Below, in pieces: positions 35,455-43,769 of a stretch of 64,000 nucleotides of DNA; the first letter of the stretch is position 1, and every line of letters starts with the position of its first letter. Below the pieces are notes generated by a model. It worked only from the letters and a program-made list of their open reading frames with translations. It searched no databases and was not told where the DNA came from. This DNA comes from Polyangiaceae bacterium. Lineage in GTDB: Bacteria > Myxococcota_A > Polyangia > Polyangiales > Polyangiaceae. The stretch covers positions 1 to 64,000 of the forward strand of contig JADJXL010000007.1 in assembly GCA_016715885.1 (NCBI GenBank), read 5' to 3'. A program made the position numbers and the translations under genes.

Positions 35455-35733
35455 GTGTTCCGCCCGAATCACCACGGACCCCAGGTCCATACACATGTGA
35501 CGGCGCAGGAGCGAATTGCGCACCTGTAAAGGTCCTCCACCATCGCCGCGATGTCCCCCATTCGCGCAATGCATCCGGACGATATTCACGATGGAAGCAG
35601 GGGCCATCCTGACAGCGAATCAGGCTCGGCAGGTCGTGCGTCCGCGTCGCTTCGAACAATGATTGGATGAGGCCGCCCGTCGCCGTGTATTGGCGTGGGC
35701 AGTCGCTTTCGCGCAGGCGAAACGGTGAGCGAA

Positions 35734-37074
35734 ATGAAACGAATTTCCATCATCGGCGGCGGACCAGGTGGTCTCATGACTGCATATCTGCTGCAGAAGA
35801 CGGCGAATTCGCCGATGAATCTGACGCTGTTCGAAGCCTCCAATCGGCTTGGAGGGAAAATTCACACATCGCGGTTTCAGGCATTGCCTGCGCAATACGA
35901 GGCAGGTGCGGCCGAGTTTTATGACTACTCGCCAGTCGACGACGATCCGCTCAAAGCATTGATTGCCGAGCTGGGACTTTCCATCAGCCCCATTGGCAGC
36001 TCGTCGGTCATCCTGGATCAGAAGATCCTGTGCAATCTGGATGATATGCGGGCGCACCTTGGGGCAGAAGCATGCGCTGCACTGCTCTCCTTCGATCGAG
36101 CGGCCAAGGATATGGTGAGCCCATTGGAGTATTACGCGGGCGACCCTGCCGCGTCGCCCCAGACCTCGCGCTTCGATGCGCTCTTGGAAAAGATTCGCCC
36201 GGCCGCGACACGTCGTTACATCGAGACGCTGATCCATAGCGATCTCGCGACCGAGCCGGAGCGAACGAGCGTCGAGTACGGAATGCACAATTATTTGATG
36301 AATGATCCCAGTTACATGCAACTGTATCGCATCGGCGGGGGCAACGAGCGGTTGCCCGAGGAGCTGGCGCGACGGATCAGCGCCACCGTGCGGTTGAATC
36401 ACGTGGTGACCGAAATCGGCCGGGGAGCGGATGGCAAGCTCGTGGTGGCGCATGATCATCGTGGGGTATTGGGCGAGGATTCGTTTGATTTCGTGATCAT
36501 CGCGCTGCCGCACAATTACCTGACGCACCTCCAATTCCGCGGTGAACGCCTTGCAGAAGCAATGCGAGCACATTGCGCACACTACGATCATCCGGCGCAT
36601 TATTTGAGAATGACGTTGCTGTTCGAACGGCCCTTTTGGCGAGCCAAGCTGGACGACGCGTTCTTCATGCTGGATCGGTTTGGCGGGTGCTGTTTGTATG
36701 ACGAGGGGACGCGGGCGCCGGAAATGACATACGGCGTGCTCGGTTGGCTCTTGGGTGGACAGCCCGCGCTGGAAATGAGCGCGCTCGACGATGCGACGCT
36801 GATTGCGGCGGCGCTGGAGTCATTGCCTGATTTCTTGGCCGAAGGCCGGCAATGGTTTCGGGAAGGCCGGGTTCATCGCTGGCCATACGCCGTGAACGCG
36901 ATTCCGGGCGGAATTACGCCGCGTGCCCGAAACCTGCAACATCAACCGGAACCCGTGGGACATCCGGACCTATTCGTCGTCGGTGACTACTTGTTCGACT
37001 CGACGCTCAACGGAGTCCTGGATTCGGCTGAATACGTAGCAGAGTGGTTGGCTTCTCGAATCATCGACAATTAA
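35734..37074 (+). CDS. FAD-dependent amine-oxidase-like oxidoreductase
   Basis: 446 residues from the ATG at 35734 (a GTG nine bases earlier is an alternative). The dinucleotide-binding motif GGGPGG, the FAD-binding region EASNRLGGKIHT and a C-terminal segment DLFVVGDYLFDSTLNGVLDSAE match the flavin amine oxidase/phytoene-desaturase-like superfamily. It is not close enough to a named enzyme to assign a substrate. It starts a set of co-directional genes that continues to 41673. Confidence 0.8.
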   Translation: MKRISIIGGGPGGLMTAYLLQKTANSPMNLTLFEASNRLGGKIHTSRFQALPAQYEAGAAEFYDYSPVDDDPLKALIAELGLSISPIGSSSVILDQKILCNLDDMRAHLGAEACAALLSFDRAAKDMVSPLEYYAGDPAASPQTSRFDALLEKIRPAATRRYIETLIHSDLATEPERTSVEYGMHNYLMNDPSYMQLYRIGGGNERLPEELARRISATVRLNHVVTEIGRGADGKLVVAHDHRGVLGEDSFDFVIIALPHNYLTHLQFRGERLAEAMRAHCAHYDHPAHYLRMTLLFERPFWRAKLDDAFFMLDRFGGCCLYDEGTRAPEMTYGVLGWLLGGQPALEMSALDDATLIAAALESLPDFLAEGRQWFREGRVHRWPYAVNAIPGGITPRARNLQHQPEPVGHPDLFVVGDYLFDSTLNGVLDSAEYVAEWLASRIIDN

Positions 37075-37089
37075 CCGAGCGAGCAAATC

Positions 37090-37959
37090 ATGCATACCCA
37101 AAGTACACCGCCGAAAAAGCAAACTTCGCCCGCATCCATTCAATTGCTGCAGGGTTTGCCCGACGGCGCGGAAATCCAGCAAGTGGCATTCGTCACCCGG
37201 GCTGACACGGCACAGATGACGCTCATGGAATTCAATGAGCCTCACGCGTGCCACGCGGTATTGGTGAAAGGCTCTGCCGCAGAGCCTCCTGCCGACGTGA
37301 CGATGTTGATCGTGCCGACGAGCGATCACGAGGATCCCGAGGTTTTGGCGAATGTTTGGAATTGGGTCGAGCCGGGGGTTCCGCAAGAGCTTCGGCGCGG
37401 AATTTTGATCATGCTTTGGGGAGCGCGGGTCATTTGGTCCCCAGGGCGCGCGGGGCTCATTGCTTCGGCCGATCGAATGGAGGCGCTGCGTCACGCGGTC
37501 GTCGATTTTTCATTTCACGATGGGGAAACTCGCAAGATCGAAGCGGAGCTTGCTCGGATTTGGCCCCATCTGGAAACCGATACGCCGCTCGCATTTCGGT
37601 TCGACACGCAAGCAATGGCGAAACGAGACGAGCTTGCGCAGCGATTCCAGCAGGTCGTCGGCCTGCGCGCGCGTTTGGCCCGGATCGATCCCGTCATTCA
37701 CCAGCCGCCGATCCATCCTCCAACATTGGCCAGCCAATTGAACGAGCGCCTGAAAGAACGGGCGCAGCTATCCGAACGAATGGAATTCGTCGACGAACAG
37801 CTCGAGCTCCTCGCGGGGGTCTACGAGATGTGCGGCCACCGCTCGAGCGAATTCGTGATCGCTCAGAAAGAGGCCCGTTTGAACTGGATCATCATCATCC
37901 TTCTGGCGACGGAGACGCTGGCACTCATCGTTGATTTGCTCGCTGCAAACGGGATTTGA
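37090..37959 (+). CDS. Coiled-coil protein with C-terminal membrane helix
   Basis: 289 residues. No domain in the first 170 residues; a coiled coil covers about 185-245 (LAQRFQQVVGLRARLARID, LNERLKERAQLSERMEFVDEQLELL). One transmembrane helix sits at about 267-283 near the C-terminus (IIIILLATETLALIVDLL). The layout of a soluble region, coiled coil and short C-terminal membrane anchor resembles DUF155/RMD1-like proteins, but motif support is weak. It lies between the FAD enzyme and the acyltransferase-like gene. Confidence 0.55.
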   Translation: MHTQSTPPKKQTSPASIQLLQGLPDGAEIQQVAFVTRADTAQMTLMEFNEPHACHAVLVKGSAAEPPADVTMLIVPTSDHEDPEVLANVWNWVEPGVPQELRRGILIMLWGARVIWSPGRAGLIASADRMEALRHAVVDFSFHDGETRKIEAELARIWPHLETDTPLAFRFDTQAMAKRDELAQRFQQVVGLRARLARIDPVIHQPPIHPPTLASQLNERLKERAQLSERMEFVDEQLELLAGVYEMCGHRSSEFVIAQKEARLNWIIIILLATETLALIVDLLAANGI

Positions 37960-37962
37960 CCC

Positions 37963-39051
37963 ATGCGCTATTTGTCGATCGACATCCTCCGCACCGTGGC
38001 CATTTTCGTCATGGTGCAGGTGCATTTCGTGGGAAACCTTTCGGGGTTTCACCATCCGGGCCCGGCCGGCTTCGGGGCGCCACTCTTCGCTTTTCTCCTG
38101 GGTGTCAGCTACTTTTTGTGGCTCGAGAATCCGCGCGTGCGCAAAACGAAGGATTCAGAGATCAGCAAGATCTCCATTCGTCGCGGGTTGTTTTTGTTCG
38201 GCGTGGGTATCCTGTTCAATGTCTTCGTCTGGCTCCCCGAGGACGCGTTCATCTGGGACATTTTGACGTTTCTCGGCGTGGGGTTGATCGTCCTGAATGG
38301 TGCCCGCAAATTGCCGAGCTCCATTCTGTTGATGATATGCGCCGTGATCTTCGTCATCAGTCCCACTCTACGAGTTCTCACTGAATACCCTGCGTACTGG
38401 ACGAGCAACACGTTCGATTTCGATCTGACGCTGTCCGACGTGCTGTTGGGCTTCCTCGTCAATGGGTATTTCCCAATCTTTCCGTGGATTGTTTATCCCA
38501 TTGTGGGGTTCGTGGTTACTTCGCGCTTGATGCCCCCCGATACCACTTGCCCGCCCGCCACGCTCAATCGATTGACGTATATCGGCGTTGGTCTGCTCGG
38601 AGCGTGGATCGCGGCGACGTTGCTTCGTCCTCATAGCCCGTCGATTGTGCAAAACATCTGGCTCGAAGGCTGGAGGATGTTTCCGGCATCCGTCGAGTAC
38701 ATGCTGGGCACTCTGGGCCTAGCCATCACGGCGTTTACGCTGCTGCATCGTTGGGTCGACGCCACTTCCGTCATTCCCAAAGACAGCAAACTCGCGCAGG
38801 TCTTTACGATATTTGGTCCGCGCGCCCTTTCGGTCTATGTGTTGCACCATTTGGTCCACATCTGGCCGCTCTGGATTTATGGCATGGTCACGGGGCCCGA
38901 GCCGACCGCGCATTGGCAGAAAGCATTGCCAATCACGGTATCCTGGCCGTTGGCCTTCGTATTTCTCGGGCTCTGCTACTGGCTCCTGCAATGGATGACA
39001 CGAACCGGTAAGCCCGGAATGGAGACACTGATGCGCTGGCTTTGCGATTGA
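37963..39051 (+). CDS. DUF1624/HGSNAT-like membrane acyltransferase
   Basis: 362 residues with about 10 hydrophobic helices. The start RYLSIDILRTVAIFVMVQVHF carries the pattern shared by DUF1624 and heparan-alpha-glucosaminide acetyltransferase-like proteins, including an N-terminal His in the first helix. These move an acetyl group across the membrane to a sugar. The family is only distantly matched. It begins four bases after the previous stop and ends with its stop inside the next leader, 57 bp before the epimerase start. Confidence 0.7.
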   Translation: MRYLSIDILRTVAIFVMVQVHFVGNLSGFHHPGPAGFGAPLFAFLLGVSYFLWLENPRVRKTKDSEISKISIRRGLFLFGVGILFNVFVWLPEDAFIWDILTFLGVGLIVLNGARKLPSSILLMICAVIFVISPTLRVLTEYPAYWTSNTFDFDLTLSDVLLGFLVNGYFPIFPWIVYPIVGFVVTSRLMPPDTTCPPATLNRLTYIGVGLLGAWIAATLLRPHSPSIVQNIWLEGWRMFPASVEYMLGTLGLAITAFTLLHRWVDATSVIPKDSKLAQVFTIFGPRALSVYVLHHLVHIWPLWIYGMVTGPEPTAHWQKALPITVSWPLAFVFLGLCYWLLQWMTRTGKPGMETLMRWLCD

Positions 39052-39107
39052 TGCGGTTGTCCGGCGTGCCGAAACCACGCCATCGAGCGACAGGAGGAGT
39101 GACGAAT

Positions 39108-40163
39108 ATGAAAATCCTCGTCATGGGAGGCACTCGCTTCAATGGGTATCATTTGGTGCGCGAATTGGTGAACGGCGGGCACGACGTCACCGTCCTCAAT
39201 CGCGGCATCACCCCCGTCGTGCTCCCGCGGCAGGTCCGGCGCCTGTATGCCGATCGCAAAAACCACAACCAATTGAAAGAAGCTCTAGGCAACGAGGAAT
39301 TCGACTGCGTTCAGGATATCAGCGCCTATACGCTGGACGACGTGCAAAGCATGGTCGAAATCTTCGAAGGCCGCACGGATCATTATATCTTCGCCAGCAC
39401 GACCACCGTGTATGCGCCCTCCAAAATCATGCCGCTCACCGAGGACGCGCCCGTCGAGCTCGGGCCGCTGCAGCAAGATTATGGGCGCAACAAAATCATG
39501 TGCGAGCGTTTTCTCTTGAATGTGTGGCGGCAGCGCCGATTTCCCATATCCATTGCGCGATTCGCCATGGTGCTGGGTCCCCACAACCGTTATCCAGACC
39601 GAGAACAGCGTATGTGGGTGCGACTCTTGCGCGGTCGAGAAATCCTCATTCCCGGCGACGGCACGACGCTCGGCATGGTCGGGCACGTGGAAGACGAAGC
39701 CCGCGCTTTGCGGCTGATGATGCAAAACCCCAAAACTTTCGGACAAATCTACAATGTCACTGGCAAAGATTATTTCACCGACGAAGCATATGTCGATACG
39801 TTGGCCGAAATTGCGGGCGTACGGGCGCAAAAGGTGTTCGTCCCCGCCCACATCATGGACGAATATGCTCCCAATGCCGTGATCGACCGCGCCCGCCTCG
39901 GCTTGGGACCCGACGAAAGCGGAAATCCATCCAATGACCGGCCCATCATCCAGCGCCTCGCGCCCTTCATTCACGGCTGGAAAGCGCCCGTCCTTTTCAG
40001 CACCAAAAAGCTGCAGGACGACTTGAACTACGAACAACTCTACACGTTCAAGTCAGGCGAGACCCAAACGTACGAGTGGTTCGAACGGGAGGGCTTGGCC
40101 GATAAGCTCGAATACGATTTCAGCGCCGAAGACGCGCTGCTCGCCCTGATCAAAAGGGAATGA
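39108..40163 (+). CDS. NAD-dependent epimerase/dehydratase
   Basis: 351 residues. Start chosen at ATG 39108 because AGGAGGAG lies about eight bases upstream; a longer reading from 39042 is less likely. The extended-SDR motif GGTRFNGYHL near the start and the SxxYxxxK region (STTTVYAPSK; also YGRNKIM) place it among the extended SDRs, here closest to the NAD-binding, CSP41-like subset. It may epimerise or dehydrate a sugar nucleotide made or modified by neighbouring genes. The last 50 residues have no recognised motif. Confidence 0.8.
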   Translation: MKILVMGGTRFNGYHLVRELVNGGHDVTVLNRGITPVVLPRQVRRLYADRKNHNQLKEALGNEEFDCVQDISAYTLDDVQSMVEIFEGRTDHYIFASTTTVYAPSKIMPLTEDAPVELGPLQQDYGRNKIMCERFLLNVWRQRRFPISIARFAMVLGPHNRYPDREQRMWVRLLRGREILIPGDGTTLGMVGHVEDEARALRLMMQNPKTFGQIYNVTGKDYFTDEAYVDTLAEIAGVRAQKVFVPAHIMDEYAPNAVIDRARLGLGPDESGNPSNDRPIIQRLAPFIHGWKAPVLFSTKKLQDDLNYEQLYTFKSGETQTYEWFEREGLADKLEYDFSAEDALLALIKRE

Positions 40164-40225
40164 GCGTCCTCGAGTGCGCAATCGATGACAAGATATCCCA
40201 TTGTGCTGGGATTTCCCCATTGTTG

Positions 40226-40239
40226 CATTTTTAAAAATG
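40226..40239. promoter_or_regulatory. 14-bp perfect palindrome upstream of the amine oxidase gene
   Basis: CATTTTTAAAAATG, a perfect palindrome 48 bases before the start at 40288. It is the most AT-rich part of the intergenic region and could be an operator. No matching site was seen elsewhere in the window. Confidence 0.35.
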
Positions 40240-40287
40240 TAGAGTTACCGTCTTGACGGATCGCGTGCCGCAGTGTGACCTCGCGGC

Positions 40288-41673
40288 ATGCAACGTCGTC
40301 AATGGTTGAAGCTTCTTCTTGCCGCATCGAGCGCGCACGTTTTCCCGGCTTGTAAAGAACCGCGGCCCCGGCTCGCGCCGAGTGCGCGGCGAACGCGCGT
40401 CATCGTCATCGGCGCAGGCATTGCGGGGCTCGCCGCCGCGCGCGAGCTTTCCTGCGCAGGACACGAAGTGATCGTGCTCGAGGCGCGGGACCGCATTGGC
40501 GGAAGGGTGTTCACCGATCGCTCGCGCCCGGACGAACCCGTGGACCTCGGCGCCTCGTGGATCCACGGTGCCGAAGGCAACCCGATCGCCAAGCTTGCCG
40601 CAGACTTCGGTGCGGAGACGATACCCACGCATTCCAATTCCTATCAGACATGGGACACCGATGGCAGGATACTCACGGAGCACGAGGAAGAGGCGATTTG
40701 GACAGCATTCGATATGCTGCTCGAGGAGCTCGACGAGCTTCGGGAGCGGCGCATTGCGATGGGATTGGGCGACATCCCGCTTTTGGTAGCGATGGACGAA
40801 ATTATGGATGAGCAGGGGATCACGGGCAAAGAGCGGCAGCGGCTGCTCCTTGCGGTAAACACCAGCATCGAATTGGGATTTGCGGCCGATGCCGGGGACT
40901 TGTCGCTCTATTACTGGGATTGGGGTCCGAAATTCGATGGTCCAGACGTCGTATTTCCGCGAGGATACGACTGCGTCACGAATATGCTCGCGTCGCAGCT
41001 CGATATCCGTACGGGGCACGTGGTCCAGCAAATCCATTACGACGATACGGGTGCAACCATTGTGACTGAAAAGGGGACATTCGAAGGTGATTACGCGGTC
41101 GTCACGCTCCCGCTCGGGGTGCTCGAGGCAGGCGCCGTACGCTTCGAGCCGCCTTTGCCGGCGGCCAAGCTTGGGGCCATCGATCGGCTCGGCATGGGCG
41201 TCCTCAACAAGGTGGTGCTGCGGTTCCCGCAAGCGTTCTGGGCCGACGAGGGCCTGCTTTACCATGGGTACATCGCCCAAAACGTGGGCGCGTGGTCGAC
41301 GAGCATGAGTTATTACAAGATTGACGGCAGGCCCACGCTGGTCTGCTTCCATGCGGGGTCGTACGCGCGCGAGCTCGAGGCCATGTCGGACGAGGCCATC
41401 GTTGCTGCGGCTATGGAGGTGTTCCGGACGATGTTCAAAAAGAGCATTCCTGATCCGGAGAGCTTTCTCATTACGCGCTGGGCCAGCGATCCGTATGCAT
41501 TCGGATCCTATTCGTATATGCCGCCGGGCGCGCGGCCGGATGATTACGACGCATTGGCCAAGCCGGTGGGGAGGCTGCATTTCGCGGGAGAGGCGACCAA
41601 CAAGGAATACGCGTCGACGGTCCACGGGGCGTATCTGTCGGGCGTGCGCGCAGCACGAGAGATCGTGGCGTAG
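40288..41673 (+). CDS. Flavin amine oxidase, probable lipoprotein
   Basis: 461 residues. The signal sequence ends in FPAC, so the enzyme is probably a lipoprotein. The FAD fold follows: VIVIGAGIAGLAAARELS, LEARDRIGGRVFTDR, ASWIHGAEGNP and the C-terminal RLHFAGEATNKEYASTVHGAYLSG are the polyamine oxidase/LSD1-like landmarks (the GEATN segment contacts FAD). Likely an amine or polyamine oxidase. A lipid anchor is unusual for this enzyme class. It is preceded by a palindrome and followed by the second dispersed 47-bp repeat. Confidence 0.85.
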   Translation: MQRRQWLKLLLAASSAHVFPACKEPRPRLAPSARRTRVIVIGAGIAGLAAARELSCAGHEVIVLEARDRIGGRVFTDRSRPDEPVDLGASWIHGAEGNPIAKLAADFGAETIPTHSNSYQTWDTDGRILTEHEEEAIWTAFDMLLEELDELRERRIAMGLGDIPLLVAMDEIMDEQGITGKERQRLLLAVNTSIELGFAADAGDLSLYYWDWGPKFDGPDVVFPRGYDCVTNMLASQLDIRTGHVVQQIHYDDTGATIVTEKGTFEGDYAVVTLPLGVLEAGAVRFEPPLPAAKLGAIDRLGMGVLNKVVLRFPQAFWADEGLLYHGYIAQNVGAWSTSMSYYKIDGRPTLVCFHAGSYARELEAMSDEAIVAAAMEVFRTMFKKSIPDPESFLITRWASDPYAFGSYSYMPPGARPDDYDALAKPVGRLHFAGEATNKEYASTVHGAYLSGVRAAREIVA

Positions 41674-41682
41674 CATTCGCGT

Positions 41683-41729
41683 AGCCGCTCCTGCTTGAGT
41701 TTGTCCGCGCGCACTTGCCTCGTCCGTGC
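41683..41729. repeat. 47-bp dispersed repeat, copy 2
   Basis: Differs at four positions from 33383-33429. It lies between the amine oxidase stop (41673) and the AgmX-like stop (41734) on the opposite strand. The near-identical second copy at the end of another gene suggests a small mobile or structural repeat. Confidence 0.6.
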
Positions 41730-41733
41730 ATCA

Positions 41734-42255
41734 TCATCGGCGTGCTTTGAACTGGAACACCCGCTTGTACGCGATGGCGCTGTCGTTTGCGGGCTTGGGA
41801 TACGTCACCGTCTTGGCAATGTCGATCATGCACGTGTGCAGCTCGGGCATCGTGATGTTCGATTCCGACGAAAGCACTTCGGCACCGATCAGCTTGCCCT
41901 CGTGGTTGACTTTCACATCCAATGCCACCTGCCCGTTCATCCGAGGGGCTTGCGGGGCATACAGCGCATCAAAGCAGCAGCGAAATGGTTCCTGATACAT
42001 CTGAAATGTATCGTCGAACTGCTTCTGAGCATCGGTGCCCGACGTCGAGGGAACACTCGTCGCTGCTTTTTGCGCCATCGTTTTGCAATCCGCCACCGTA
42101 GGAGGCGGCGGCGGCGGGGCCGGCGCTTTTTTCGCCTGGGCCGCCGATGGTCCTTCCGCACTCTCTGCGGGCATCTGGGGACCGCAGCCCGTGAGCAGCG
42201 ACGCGACGACCGCCCATGCGCACACGAGCGTGAAGCTGTTTTTTCTGGTATTCAT
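41734..42255 (-). CDS. AgmX/PglI C-terminal domain lipoprotein
   Basis: 173 residues. Signal peptide with lipobox LLTGC, then a Pro-rich linker. The C-terminal 100 residues read GQVALDVKVNHEGKLIGAEVLSSES then CMIDIAKTVTYPKP, matching the TonB-like AgmX/PglI C-terminal domain found in many deltaproteobacterial gliding and envelope proteins. Two cysteines (FRCCFDALY) precede it. A function beyond envelope association is not known here. A short gap separates it from the lectin gene on the same strand. Confidence 0.75.
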   Translation of the reverse strand: MNTRKNSFTLVCAWAVVASLLTGCGPQMPAESAEGPSAAQAKKAPAPPPPPPTVADCKTMAQKAATSVPSTSGTDAQKQFDDTFQMYQEPFRCCFDALYAPQAPRMNGQVALDVKVNHEGKLIGAEVLSSESNITMPELHTCMIDIAKTVTYPKPANDSAIAYKRVFQFKARR

Positions 42256-42304
42256 TTTTCTGCTCCGAAATCTTCAAAAGTTGTCGTGCTCTCGCTTCCT
42301 CGCC

Positions 42305-43690
42305 CTAGCTGCGCCGACGTCGGCGCATCACGAGCGCCGCTGCGCCGAAAAGAAGCGGCAGCACGGCTTTCGAGTTATCGCCCCCGATGACGCTCGCGAG
42401 CGCGCACGACAAACCTCCACCGCCAATCGTCCCGGTATTGCCGCCGCCGCCGGCACCCGTCGGCGGGTCGGGCACTTCTCCCGTGACGCAGGTCCCCGTG
42501 GCCGCATCGAACGTCGTGCCCATCGCACATCCTTTGCACTCGCCTTTCGTGGGCGAAGTTTCGTCGGTATCGCATACGGGAGCATCCGGAAAGCGATTGC
42601 AATCCCCATTCGACGTGCATTCATTGCATACCTTCGCCATCGGGTCGCACACCGGTTTTTTCGTGCCGCAGTTTTCATCCTTCAGGCACTCGACACATAC
42701 CCCGCTGCTACCCACATCGCATACCGGTTTCGTCGGGTCGGCGTTCAAGCAATAATCCTGTTCTTGACAGGTGCACGGGCTCCCTTGATTGCTGAATTCC
42801 CACTCTTCGATCACGTGATCGTTCGTAATCGTTGCGTTGTAGGTGGACGCCGAAAACCCGACCCACGCCTGAGCCGGCTTGTTATCCATGACGACGGTGA
42901 ACCAATCGGCGGCATCGAAATTATCGGGAAACGTGGGAAACGGAAGCATGGGTTGGGGATTTTTGTTCAATTGCCACATGAGCGGCGTTGCCGGCTTCTG
43001 CTTCGTCGCCGACACGTAGATGCGAATGCTGTTGTCCCCCATTCCGGCGTAATCAATCCACACGTGCAGACGTCGAAGCGTCAAATTCGGCGAGCCGTCA
43101 ATCATCGGCAAAATATACGCCGGATGCTCTTCCTGCTTGCCGTCGAGCATGAACCCGATGTGGTCCACCATCGGATCGGGGTAAAGCGCATTGCCCATGG
43201 GCGGTACGTCTCTGCGCGTGTCGAATTCGATCGCGAGACTCGTCGATATCCCCGCATATCCCATACCGCCGCCGCTCGCACCGGTCTGTCCGACGTCGTT
43301 GTTCTGCATCAAAAACGATAGACCCGCGCCCCCGTTGTCCCCACCTTCGGGCCCAATGGTGAAGGCGAAGTACGTATGGAACGGCCGATTGCTCGTGCCT
43401 TCCACATAGCTCAAATCGAGCGCATCGTAGAAGTACACGTTCGCCGATTGGCTGAAGGGCTTCGTGGAATCCGTGAGCTTCAATTTGCCGTCGGGCGTGA
43501 TCGTTGCCGCGCCCGTGAGCATCAGCTTTCCCCCGTTGATCCAATTGTCGGAATCCGAGAATCCCCCCGTCGTGTCGTCGGGGCTGCAATACGACTCGGT
43601 CGTCTGGACATTTTGGGCGAGCGTTTGACTCGAGCCGAAAAGCATCGCTGCTGAAACTACGAAGCCAAGGGGGCGATGAATCGTTTTCAT
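42305..43690 (-). CDS. L-type lectin domain surface protein with MYXO-CTERM-like tail
   Basis: 461 residues. Signal peptide cut after TLAQ. The N-terminal 250 residues contain the L-type lectin pattern (FHTYFAFTIGPEGGDNGGAGLSF, AIEFDTRRD, LRRLHVWIDYAG). The middle has disulfide modules (CQEQDYCLNADPTKPVCD, CVECLKDENCG, CNECTSNGDCNRF). The C-terminus ends GGGGLSCALAS, a hydrophobic helix and RRRRRS, a MYXO-CTERM-like cell-surface sorting signal with a Cys. It is preceded by GAGGAG before the ATG. Probably a carbohydrate-binding cell-surface protein. Confidence 0.8.
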   Translation of the reverse strand: MKTIHRPLGFVVSAAMLFGSSQTLAQNVQTTESYCSPDDTTGGFSDSDNWINGGKLMLTGAATITPDGKLKLTDSTKPFSQSANVYFYDALDLSYVEGTSNRPFHTYFAFTIGPEGGDNGGAGLSFLMQNNDVGQTGASGGGMGYAGISTSLAIEFDTRRDVPPMGNALYPDPMVDHIGFMLDGKQEEHPAYILPMIDGSPNLTLRRLHVWIDYAGMGDNSIRIYVSATKQKPATPLMWQLNKNPQPMLPFPTFPDNFDAADWFTVVMDNKPAQAWVGFSASTYNATITNDHVIEEWEFSNQGSPCTCQEQDYCLNADPTKPVCDVGSSGVCVECLKDENCGTKKPVCDPMAKVCNECTSNGDCNRFPDAPVCDTDETSPTKGECKGCAMGTTFDAATGTCVTGEVPDPPTGAGGGGNTGTIGGGGLSCALASVIGGDNSKAVLPLLFGAAALVMRRRRRS

Positions 43691-43769
43691 GTTGGTTCTC
43701 CTCGGTAAGCTCGTTCTTTTGGATGGATCGTTATCCGTTGGTGCAAGCCGCTTTCGGACCCCAAAGGCC

